Assembly (NCBI RefSeq): GCF_963169125.1
Contig: NC_084799.1
Location: 64,960,643-65,024,642, forward strand
Source of the DNA: Humulus lupulus
Taxonomy: Eukaryota; Streptophyta; Magnoliopsida; Rosales; Cannabaceae
Direction of reading: 5' to 3'
DNA: 64,000 bases
Below are positions 55,151-64,000 of this stretch, piece after piece. The notes below the pieces were generated by a model. The model had not been told where the DNA came from. It made no database searches and saw nothing but the letters and a program-made list of their open reading frames with translations. A program made the translations under genes and the position numbers. The stretch's first letter is position 1. Every line of letters begins with the position of its first letter.

Positions 55151-56300
55151 GTCGAGTTTATATGGATCGAGCAAGGGCTTGATGACACACTATTATCGCA
55201 TATGGCTGCAGTCAAAGAAGGCAAAACTACGAATTTCTCTATATCAGGACAGGGGTTCTTGAAATATAAAGGTCGGGTATGCATGCTGAATGACCATGGG
55301 ATTAAGATGAAGATATTAGAAGAGGCACACACTACCCCATACTCTGTTCACCCGGGGTCTACCAAGATGACTAACGACCTTAAGGCACTATATCGGTGGC
55401 CGGGAATGAAGAAAGACGTAGCAGAGTATGTGTCCAAATTCCTAATATGCCAGCAAGTAAAGGAAGAACATCAGCGACCCGCATGCTTTTTGTGACCACT
55501 TAGAATCCCAAAATGGAAGTGGGAAGACATAGCCATGGACTTCGTGACAGGATTACCACAGACAATTAAGCAAAGTAACTCAGCTTGGGTTGTGGTGGAT
55601 AAACTCACAAAGTTAGCTCACTTCCTACCTGTCAAGACTACGTACACTACGGACCAGTACGCAGACATTAATGTTCGAGAAATTGTACGACTACATGGAA
55701 TCCCTATGACCATAGTATTCGACAGAGGTTCGATTTTCATTTTGAGATTTCGGGGAAGCTTGCAGCAAGAAATGGGTACCAAGCTAAGTCTTAGTACGAC
55801 ATTTCATCCTCAGACCGAAGGATAGTCCAAGTGTACCATACATATTTTAAAAGATATGTCATGCGCTTGTGTACTAGACTTCAGAGGATCATGGAGTAAG
55901 TGTTTTCCGCTTATAGAGTTCTCTTACAATAATAGCTACCAGGCAATGATCGGTATGGCGCCCTATGAGCTACTTTATGGAAGGAAATGTCGGTCGACGT
56001 TACATTGGGATGAGGTAGGAGAAAGAAAACTTCTTGGACCCGAGGCTGTTAGAGAGGCTCAAGATGTAGTGGAGCTGATTAGAAAGCGCATGCTTGCTGA
56101 TACGTTAGAACTTCATATAGACCTAAGTTAAGAGGGACGACTGGTTCGCATCCTGGAGAAGGGGGTAAAAGAATTATGATCTAAGAGTTTTTTGATAGTC
56201 AAGGTCTTATGGAGTAATAGTACAGAACAGGAAGCAACGTGGGAATTGGAGGAAGACATCCGAGCATGGTATCCGTAATTGTTTGGTAAGTAAATTTTGG
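55151..56300 (+). pseudogene. pol: Chromovirus integrase and chromodomain end
   Basis: The zinc-finger part (55202-55495, ALYRWPGMKKDVAEY) and the core (55535-56131, MDFVTGLPQT, IVFDRGSIF, TTFHPQTEG, FSYNNSYQAMIGMAPYELLY) are present with stops. FDRGSIF replaces the usual SDRDPRF, losing residues around the second catalytic Asp. 56220-56280 keeps EQEATWELEEDIRAWYP, the end of a Tekay-type chromodomain. The tract before the LTR is aagtagggaagact. Confidence 0.86.
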
Positions 56301-56329
56301 AGAAGAAATTCTTTTAAGTAGGGAAGACT

Positions 56330-58130
56330 TGTAGCACCTCAGAATTTTACTTAGTAAGATAGTAGTAATTTATGCTGTAGTATTTTAGTTTTCGTGGTTA
56401 TTAGTTCAAGCCGGGAATTATTCGGAAACTCATAGAGACAATTATGGAATTTATAACTTTAACCTATAGTTTAGAAATATTAATTTTATCATAGGGTTTA
56501 ATTATTGAAGCTGGTCCTAGAAATATTATTTATTATAACCTAAAGTTTAGATAGAATAATTAAGAATGTGACATTTGTCACATGTATGTTTATTAAGGAT
56601 TTTAGATGAATAAAATAATAAAGGATAAACCTAGGAATTCTAGAACCTTCCCTCAGATGTTAGGATCTTGTATTACTCAGTCAAAGTGGTTTAAACAACT
56701 TCAAGTGTGCTTAAAATGTGCAAAAACGTGATTTAATATATCATCATAAATTGATATATCACAGATATAAGGGCCAATATATCGCCGATGTTGATACGGA
56801 AAACACGTCGACTTCGCACGAACGAAACCACGGAGCCTCGGGAAAATGGGGCATGCGATATATCGCCTATAGGGGCGATATATCAACTCCATCAGGCCAT
56901 TTTGAAACTCCGTGGAATCTGAAGCTAGGAACAACCTTCAACAACGTGGACTTGCTCTTGAACAATTTTGATCGAGTTCTGAGCATCTGTTGAGTAGAAA
57001 ATTCCATGTTTTAATTCATTTTAAAGGGAGTTATTTTCATTCCTTCAACTCTATAAATAAGACCCTTCACTCAGCCATTTGCATCATCTTTCAAACACCT
57101 CTCAGAGCCTCCAAGTTTCCAATTTCGTTCTAGAGAGAAACACTACGGTTTTGGGGTTGAAAGCTTTCAAATATAAGCTTTTCTAAACACTTGGGAAGTA
57201 AGCTAGAGTGTGATTTCAGTATTGAGGTATAGATTGAAGCTCTAAGCTATCTAAGGTACTCTTAATCCTCAGGTTTAGTTTATTGATATTCCTCTTATTA
57301 TTTTCATTTACTTCAAATCCTAACTCATCATAATGGCTTTTGGTTAGGTGCTTGATTTCTTTGAAACTTAAGGTTTTCGGTAAGTTCTTATCTTGATGGT
57401 TTAGATCTTCTTTTCTTTAGGAAACTTATGGTTTTACTGTTTGGTTTTAGGAGTTTCCAATCCCACACTTGTCTCCAATACCCCAATTTTTGGTAAGGAA
57501 AATAAGTTAGGTTTATGTTTTATGTGCTTTGTGAATGTATGTTTATTTTTATGTCTTTTAATCGCTTGGGAAATATGGTTGCTTAGATAGAAAATCCCGA
57601 GATTTTTATCATTATCGTAGACTATACTGTGTCTAAACCTACCTCTAAATAGTAGCAAAAGGACTATAGCGATTTCTATCACATACTACGGTAATGAGTT
57701 AATGTCGATTAATATTGTAGTCCATTTTTATGCATTATGTTATGCTTTAGTAGTTTTTCCTTACTGGGCATTAAGCTCATTCCTTTTTATTTAGATTGTG
57801 CAGGTAAATGAACATGGAAGGCGGGACAGATCCTAGGTGGCTTTAGCATGTGTATTGGGTGAGGACTAAAGGAATGTACCAATGGGATTGATCGAGGATG
57901 ACGTTGACATTTGAGTCTTTTAATTATGTATTTCTGATTTCCGCATTTAGTATTTGAATACTTAAATAAATGTTTTCTTTTCTTTATGATTTTATGTATA
58001 AACAATGGAATCCCGTATTTTGGATTTTCTATAATAAAGTTTTATTATTTCATTTATGTATCCAAAAGATAGTAGTTATGTCTTAGTAGTTTTGAAGGTT
58101 CAAGGTCTTTAAGTTAGTCGAGTCTTTACA
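56330..58130 (+). repeat. 3' LTR of the plus-strand chromovirus (1801 bp)
   Basis: It starts tgtagcacc and ends gtctttaca. The TATA box is at 57052-57059. It matches the 5' LTR at 47073-48864 with many substitutions. Confidence 0.92.
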
Positions 58131-58392
58131 GTGGTTCCACACATATATCACATATATGCACATATACTCCAAATACACCCATAACGGGCCAAATTACGAA
58201 AATTTCCCTTCTGATAAGAAACGGACCCACATGCCTATTTAATACACCTAAACATGCATATTAAGTCTTATTATAATATAACTCACATAATCATACAATG
58301 ATACACATAAATATCACATAATTTTCCATAGTTTGTCATCCTGGCCCCTTAATCAAGGCCCTAAGCCTTATTATGTAATTTGGGATGTTATA
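58131..58392 (-). repeat. 5' LTR remnant of the Tekay-like element
   Basis: It matches 42247-42518. The outer end reads gatgttata, where the other copy has gacgttaca, so the terminal CA has become TA. It is followed by gatga, the target duplication. Confidence 0.87.
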
Positions 58393-58524
58393 GATGAGCT
58401 CCGCACTTATTTGATTGGATAAATGAGTGTTGAGCTCAGCTGATAGAATATGTGATGAGCGTGCAACTCAACCAATTAAATAATTAGACGAGCATTAAGC
58501 TCAATTAATTAAATGAACAGAAGA
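58393..58524 (+). repeat. 33-bp minisatellite, right part
   Basis: About four more, diverged units (gatgagctccgcac..., tgagcgtgcaactcaa..., cgagcattaagctcaa...) continue the array broken at 8195. Confidence 0.82.
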
Positions 58525-58966
58525 GCTCTGAGAGTGGATGTTAGTGCATTTAACTCAATGTTTGAACTCTTAGAGCAAAAGATGAAAGAGAAGAAGGAAG
58601 GGTAAATAGAGTTGGACATGTGGAACAATCAAGATAAGTGTGCTTAACCTTATCCTTTATTATTTTTCTATAAATAAACAATGGAGGGACCGAATTTGGG
58701 ACCACTGAGCTTTAATCTAGTTAAAGTTTGTGAAGAGTGTGGATTGATGGAGAGAGTATTGCACTGAATTAAGTATCAGAATGTCTTTTGCAGGTACACT
58801 TCTAATGCTTTCCCCACTCATTCCATGGAAGAACACTTTTATGAAATTGGTTATGAAAATGGAATGTGAGGATCATCAGAGAGAAACATCAATAATCAAA
58901 CTATCTCAAGTTCTATAGTCCATGAAGTTTATGGAAAGGATTAGGTGGAAGATTTTTAGCGAAACA
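58525..58966 (+). repeat. LTR end of the old Tat-like element (D)
   Basis: A TATA box tataaata is at 58669-58676. The LTR ends gcgaaaca at 58966, before the primer-site-like ttggtgtcgcttgtgggaa (58968-58987). The latter is close to the ttggcgccgtctgtgggaa form common in Tat-related elements. Confidence 0.7.
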
Positions 58967-59087
58967 ATTGGTGTCGCTTGTGGGAAACAAACACGAAAGC
59001 AATGTGCAATCAACATAGAGATTAACTGCAAAAAAAATATATGTATATTTGAATAACAGTTGATTATGATGTCTTTTGCAGGATTGA

Positions 59088-60340
59088 ATGGTGACCAGTA
59101 ATAAAAAGAGGATTTCGTGATAAAAAACACAAATGGAAGAAGATGCAATCTAGTCGTCACCAGTAGACTACATGGAAGAATTACATAAAGGTATGCATTT
59201 TATGCAACAAATGAAGGAGCAAGATGATGCTAGATTCCAACAAGTGGAAGAACGATGAAAGCAAGCAGACGACCGACACCAAAAATGAATAGAAGAAATG
59301 GTCGTGCAACATGAGAAATTGATGACAAAGTTAGCTATGATGAGAAAAGAGAAAGGAAGTCACCAAGGGCGAGCTAAAGCCACCACGGAAAGAGTTACTG
59401 GTGAAACTCAACTAGAAGTGAATCCAGAACTACCAAAAAAAGGAGAAGATGCCCTAGAGATTTATGAGGAGGATGGAAAAATATCGTCTCAAAAGGAAAA
59501 TGAGCAAAGTGATGCGCATGCTGCAAAAAAGATGGGAACACCGACTGCTAAAAAATAATCGCAAATTCGACATTCACCGTCCATACCAAAAATACCGACA
59601 AGTTGGAAGGAACTGATGATGAAAGAAGTACTTGAAAGAGTAAATGTTGTGAGCACTTGGAGTTCTATGAATATGGCTAATGAGGTAATCAAAGGCATTT
59701 TTAAGTCCCCGTTCACTGACTGGATAGTTAGTGAACTGAAATCAAAAGATTTCACTATGTTAAACTTTGCTCAGTTCGATGGAAGTTCAAATCCAGTCAA
59801 TCACATTCTATAGTATCAGAAGAAGATGGCGATGGAAACAAAAAATGAAGCGATGCAGTGCAGAGCCTTCGCGACCACATTGGTGGGACCAACACTGCGG
59901 TGGTTCAAGTTGTTGAAACCAAAATCAGTTAATTCCTTTGTGGAGTTAGATGAGTTGTTTGTGTCGCAGTATAGAGGAAACATCGAAATTCCAAAAACAA
60001 TTGGAAATCTCTACTGTGTACAACAGGGAGTAAACGAGCATCCCCGTACATACGTGAAGCGATTTCTAAAGTTGGTGCACTAGATAAATAATGTACACAA
60101 GGAAGTAGCAACGAACTTATTTAGAGAAATCTTGCGAAAAAGGGTCGTTGTTCAGTGAGAAACTCTACTTAAACCCCCCAAGGGATCTTGCTGATATTCA
60201 GATGAGGGCAGGAGGGGTGTTCAAAATATTGGAGATAAGAGATGAAGAAGTGAAGTGCACAACATTGATAACTAAACCTGCTGAAGGGAACCCTCCTCTA
60301 AGTGAAAAGCGGGGCAAAAGAAGAGCAGAGTAGCCCCTCA
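59088..60340 (+). pseudogene. gag: Gag remnant of the old Tat-like element
   Basis: The frame through 59298-60083 has stops at 59556, 59811 and 60081. It covers a Gln/Lys-rich coiled N-terminus, then the gag domain (FTMLNFAQFDGSSNPVNHIL, AFATTLVGPTLRWFKLL, ELFVSQYRGNIEIPKTIGNL, RTYVKRFLKLVH). It shifts frame near 60120. The N-terminal part before 59298 is full of stops. Confidence 0.78.
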
Positions 60341-60747
60341 CAAGAAATAGGAACAGGCCAAAACGCTCATGAGAGGAAGGAGATGTCAAGTACCCCCACA
60401 TAGAGACCATAGTGTCGGTGGATCAAATTTATAGTGAGAATAAAGATAAACCAATTTGGAGGGAGTCGTTTAAGATAACCTCACCAATAGAAATGAGAGA
60501 TCATACTAAATAATGCGCATTCCATAAGGATGTGGGCCATAATATAGCATAATGCATATCATTGTATAATTAAGTGCAATGCATCTTAAGGATGGGAGGA
60601 TTGTCGTAGTATATCAAGACTGCGCGGAGCGTAATGCCCCAACATCGAGCATCACCAAAGTCATCTGCGTAGATAGTAACTGAACCAAATGTAAAACCAC
60701 AAGTAGTAATAGAAGAGCAACCTCAACAGAAACAGAAACAAATCCCA
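60341..60747 (+). pseudogene. Gag-protease linker with zinc-finger remnant
   Basis: Near 60510-60560 the text CAFHKDVGHNIA followed by a stop matches the Tat C-x-F-H-x-D-x-G-H zinc motif. The rest is stop-ridden. Confidence 0.55.
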
Positions 60748-61146
60748 TTGACATTTGGATACACAGAACCCACAATAGAAAGGGAAGCGAAGATGAAGTT
60801 TGAGAAAAGAACTGAAGAAAGGGTGAAAATAATGCGTTATCTGCCTCATACAGTCAATTATGTGGCTCCATCTAAACGATATTTCCCAGCACACCCAATC
60901 ACTTTCACCGAATATGACTTGAAGGAAGTAAGTTTACCCCATGATGATGCGCTAGTGATTAAGCTGCAGATAGAAAATTGTCAACTGAGCCAAGTGCTAG
61001 TAGATGGGGGAAGTAGTACAGAGTTTTTCTTCTATGATGCTTTTCAAGCGATGGTGATACCAGAAGAAAGGCTAAGGGCATCCACCTTCCTGTTGGTATT
61101 AAATGATCAAATCAAAGGTACACATCAGAATATGGACTCGTTTTAA
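60748..61146 (+). pseudogene. Aspartic protease of the old Tat-like element
   Basis: ITFTEYDLKEVSLPHDDALV precedes the active site VLVDGGSSTEFFF (D-G-G-S-S, near 60999). This is the Tat-type order. The match stops at about 61140 where unrelated AT-rich DNA begins; RT and later domains are absent. Confidence 0.78.
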
Positions 61147-62640
61147 TAAATCTTAATACCAGCCAGGATCTTATACGTATATAAATATTAAATCACATAC
61201 AAAACAGACATGTATTACCTCTTATAGCCTATCAAGTGTCTTTGAATATTTTTGTATAAAACCAACGATCTTCCAATCTAGCAATCTGAAAGCTCACACC
61301 CTGATCTTTTTAAGTCCAATCCTCAAACACACAAGGACGTGTGTGTGGATGTAGGATTCAAAAGGTTGATTTATGTGACTCTCTAGATGTACTTAACACA
61401 TGAGATCTAGAGAGGTTTGACAGGGAGAAGGTTTAGAATAGTTTTCTGGTTTTGAGAAAACTATCGCTTTAAAGAGAGAGTCTATATTTTTATTCTAAAA
61501 AATAATAATAAATCTTATTCTAAAAGTCACGAACTATCAGAATTATATAAAGATATTTAATATAATTAAATAATCTTTATTTTATTAAAAATATAATTCA
61601 AATTATAACTGATCAAATATTTATATTTAATTATTTATTTAAATCATATTTAAAAAGAATAATTAAATAATTGATTAAACAAAATTATTTGAAATTCAAA
61701 TTCAAATCCCAGGGATAAAAATCCTTGAGTTAGGTGCCACACACTGTGTTGCACAATGTGTGTCGCCCAACCTAATCAGGGTTTCCCTGATTTTCTCATT
61801 TGTTTGTTTAATCAATCTTTAAGGCAATATATTTATCCCAACATAAATATCAATTAATTCAAAATTAACTTTATCTTAAAATATCAGTTTTAAAAGAAGT
61901 AAAAAAATATCATATTGTAAATAAGATATTTATTATTCTCTCTCTTCATATTAATCCAAACAAGATTAATATTAATTTTAACCTATAGTTTTTCAAAATA
62001 AAAAATATAGTTAAATAATTAATTAATTCACAATTAAACAATTACCCATAATTATCACATAATTATTTCCTTACCCTGGAAAATTAATTCCTTTGCAATT
62101 TAGTCCATTCTCTTTACAAATCTTTCTTTTGACATCCTTACCATTGACAGTGTAGGACAGAGGTGATTTGGGGACCATGGACCTATAATACGATGCTCCA
62201 ATAAACTAGATTGTTAATTAAACTCTTTAATCTAATAATATTATTTATTAATTCCATGATTACTCCACTATAAATATGGAATTGCACTCTAAGTATTTAT
62301 AGAATTATATTTACAGAGTTTTCTCTTGTAGTCCATTGATATAATCAATATATGTAGTTCTATCCTCCATTATTGGTTCGTTAATAAAAGTTGGTCAAAA
62401 TTACTATTTTACCCTTCTAATTACCTCTTGATCCTTAAGTACCATTAATTCACTAGTGAATAATTAATCTATAATCTAATTATAGATTTGAGCTCAATAA
62501 CTATTCAGTTCCAGTATTAACCCTTAAGGGAACTAATATTCGATCCATTAGGAAAGCATGGATTCCATTATTGTAATTCATGTTCCCAACCACTCATGAT
62601 ATTGAATCTCCAAAACAAAAGTCATTAGCCTCATTATTCT
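61147..62640 (-). repeat. Probable Copia-type LTR, minus orientation
   Basis: An AT-rich, gene-free stretch that on the minus strand reads like a plant Copia LTR. It includes a tagaagggtaaaatagtaat block and a TATA-like segment in ctccactataaatatgg (about 62264-62280). It directly follows a Copia pol fragment on the minus strand. I could not define either edge. Confidence 0.45.
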
Positions 62641-62933
62641 AAGAGACCTTAATGAGTGAATCATGGCTTCTTGCCATTTCTCCTTTTCAAGACCATCCAT
62701 TGCCTCTTTAAAGGTTAATGGATCGTCCTTGTCTGTATCAGAAACAAGAACATGTGCCCCATGTTCGTAGTGAACAAGTTATCTTAGTTTCCTACTACGA
62801 CGTTGCACCGAGGTTTCTTTTCTAGGAATCATGGTTTCCTTGGTTTGTCATTTATCATTTAATGATGAAGATGAATGTAATGTAATCTTATCAGTTGTGA
62901 GTTCCTCCAATACTACCTTGCTCCAAGGTTTAT
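62641..62933 (-). pseudogene. Copia pol fragment, integrase-RT linker and RT start
   Basis: On the minus strand the frame reads IPRKETSVQRRSRKLR, a stop, then HYEHGAHVLVSDTDKDDP, LTFKEAMDG and EKEKWQEAM. The last block is the conserved entry to Copia RT. After WQEAMIHSL (near 62650) RT is lost and LTR-like sequence follows, so there is an internal deletion. The upstream side is cut by the LTR at 62934. Confidence 0.7.
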
Positions 62934-64000
62934 TGTAACGCCCTGGATAGCCCAAGACCGTCACACTATGTACTTTAAATAATGCTTAACTCGCTAAACG
63001 AGTCATTATGTTATAAACGTGCATCTAGGTGTTGTTAATAGGCCAGGGTGAAAATCTCGGTCAAAAGGAATGGATATATTTTATTTAAAATGTTAAACTG
63101 TACATGGGCCCATAAAAGTGTTTACAGAGTTATTTACAATCCAAAATGGTCATTAAAGTATAAAAGTTACAACTCGTCGACCTAAGCAGCAAAAATAGGG
63201 TTAAACCCTAGTTCCCCTGAGAAACACATTGGCCGTGGTGGTCAAGAGGCTGCACATGTACACATCACCACTTATGCTCTCCACTCAAGGCAGGGTGAGC
63301 TTTTCTTTCCCTTTACCTGCACCACATAACACCCGTGAGCCAAGGCCCAGCAAGAAAACTTATTACTGCATGTATACATTATAAATAATTGATTATGGGG
63401 CTTGCAGCCCTAATCAGATGATGACTAATAAGACATTATGGGTAGATGACTAATAAGTCTCTCTGGGTAGATGACCAATAAGTCTCTCTGAATAGATGAC
63501 TGATAAGTCTCTCTGAATAGATGACTGATAAGTCTTTATGAATAGATGACTAATAAGTCTCTCTAAATAGATGACTGATAAGTCTCTCTGGGGTTTTACG
63601 CCCCAAGCCATGTGATGTTTCAGTCACCTGAGACTTTTAGCCCTGGCTCTAAATAACTAGCCTTTAGACTAGACAAGCGCTTTAGTTTTTCTTCGACCAA
63701 TAGGTCGATCAAGCATTTAATGCTCATGTTGGCTAGATCTAATCATTCCAACTTGCGTTAAACACGCTAATGCCACTCTTGACTCATAAGCCAATACCAT
63801 ACGACCAGTGTTCAGTACTACTGCTGATCATGACTGATAAGTAAGAACTTCACGACCTATACTGAACACCAATGCCGTTTCTGACAAATAAGTCAGTGCC
63901 ATTCACAAGTAAGCAGAGCTGCCAGGCATTTACAATGTAACCAATATCCACATATAGAGCACTCAACATGCCTCATCAATAACCATGCATGTCACATACT
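62934..64000 (-). repeat. LTR of a second Tekay-family element (runs off the window)
   Basis: It starts tgtaacgccctggatag and aligns with 8196-8538 and then 28278 onward of the Tekay-like 3' LTR, in the same direction. It either ends a minus-strand element or is a solo LTR. The left flank is tttat (62929-62933). No coding sequence is present. Confidence 0.82.
63420..63594. repeat. 25-bp minisatellite, seven units
   Basis: Seven units of gatgactgataagtctctct plus gaata, the first and last diverged. It lies inside the LTR at 62934; the related LTR at 28278 lacks the array. Confidence 0.9.

Larger units (their letters stand above)
47073..58130 (+). mobile_element. Plus-strand chromovirus (TGTAGCACC LTR family)
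   Basis: The 5' LTR is 47073-48864 (missing about the first 18 bp). The primer site tggtatcagatccatg (initiator tRNA-Met type) is at 48867-48882. An extra ORF lies at 49009-49483, gag at 50034-53200 split by a solo LTR (50452-52447), then protease, RT, RNase H, integrase and chromodomain end to about 56300. The 3' LTR is 56330-58130. It lies in the 5' LTR of the minus-strand Tekay-like element. The right flank matches that LTR and the left flank is lost, so no target duplication can be shown. LTR pairs are clearly more diverged than those of the Athila and Tat elements. Confidence 0.88.
8196..58392 (-). mobile_element. Tekay-like chromovirus (E) carrying all inner insertions
   Basis: On the minus strand the order is: 5' LTR remnant 58392-58131, gag 47070-45936, protease, RT, RNase H, integrase and chromodomain down to 42573, polypurine tract 42545-42519, and 3' LTR 42518 to 8196. 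The 3' LTR is in three pieces, split by the Athila (8539-28272) and Tat (30107-42232) elements. The 5' LTR is split by the plus-strand chromovirus (47073-58130). LTR termini read TGTAAYGYC...GACGTTACA. Both ends abut the same 33-bp minisatellite with a 4/5 matching target duplication, so this is one insertion event. Its own sequence totals about 7.3 kb. Confidence 0.85.
7829..61146 (+). mobile_element. Old Tat-like element (D), host of the whole nested cluster
   Basis: Its parts are separated by a 50-kb insertion. The LTR is at up to 8195 and 58393-58966. The primer-binding-site-like segment is at 58968-58987, decayed gag at 59088-60340 and protease at 60748-61146. Then the sequence stops, adjoining Copia-like DNA. 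The continuity of the 33-bp minisatellite across the insertion joins the left and right parts. Protease (DGGSS) and gag zinc-finger remnants of the CxFHxDxGH type place it in the Tat group. The left LTR edge and everything after protease are unresolved, so the coordinates are approximate. Confidence 0.65.

Noticed and set aside
61147..62640. Possible host gene or RNA gene in this stretch
   Set aside because: AT-rich with no ORF or conserved structure; the text resembles a Copia LTR on the minus strand.

Overview
This is nuclear DNA from a flowering plant, probably a eudicot. The evidence is the mixture of Athila, Tat/Ogre-like and Tekay-like (chromodomain) Ty3/Gypsy retrotransposons with Copia and Mutator-like remnants. 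I could not determine the species. I find no ordinary host gene, rRNA, tRNA, CRISPR array or prokaryotic feature. Almost everything is retrotransposon inserted into retrotransposon, in long AT-rich DNA. Most coding regions carry stops or frameshifts, many of them TGG to TAG/TGA or CpG losses, as expected of methylated and decaying elements.

Layout. (A) 1-2247: 5' end (gag and 5' LTR) of a minus-strand Tat-like element that leaves the window on the left. (B) 2424-4000: a 1.6 kb element with terminal inverted repeats of about 165 bp, Mutator/Pack-MULE-like. (C) 4001-7828: AT-rich, gene-free DNA. (D) 7829-61146: an old plus-strand Tat-like element. Its LTR holds a 33-bp minisatellite and its gag and protease are decayed. 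(E) 8196-58392: a minus-strand Tekay-like chromovirus inserted in that minisatellite. Its own sequence is only about 7.3 kb; the other 43 kb is later insertions. (F) 61147-62933: a minus-strand Copia remnant. (G) 62934 to the end: another LTR of the same family as E.

Insertions inside E. A plus-strand Athila element (8539-28272, target duplication CTCTC) sits in its 3' LTR. A rearranged Athila-type element (20103-28120, duplication TTTAC) sits in the Athila's own 3' LTR. A plus-strand Tat element (30107-42232, duplication ATATC, two 769-bp LTRs) also sits in the 3' LTR of E. A plus-strand chromovirus (47073-58130) sits in the 5' LTR of E, and its gag is split by a solo LTR (50452-52447, duplication AGAGT). 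By eye, the LTR pairs differ by about 3% (Tat), 1.7% (Athila) and 1.5% (inner rearranged element). That agrees with the nesting order, with the chromoviruses and element D being older.

The most unusual features are as follows. One is a four-exon gene on the strand opposite gag-pol in the Tat element, with its own TATA box. Another is arrays of a GCCGCGGC palindrome in front of both the Athila LTR promoter and the start of its second ORF. The inner element has its pol inverted relative to its LTRs yet has perfect target duplications. Finally, an unrecognised ORF with an intron-like leader lies between the primer-binding site and gag of the inner chromovirus.
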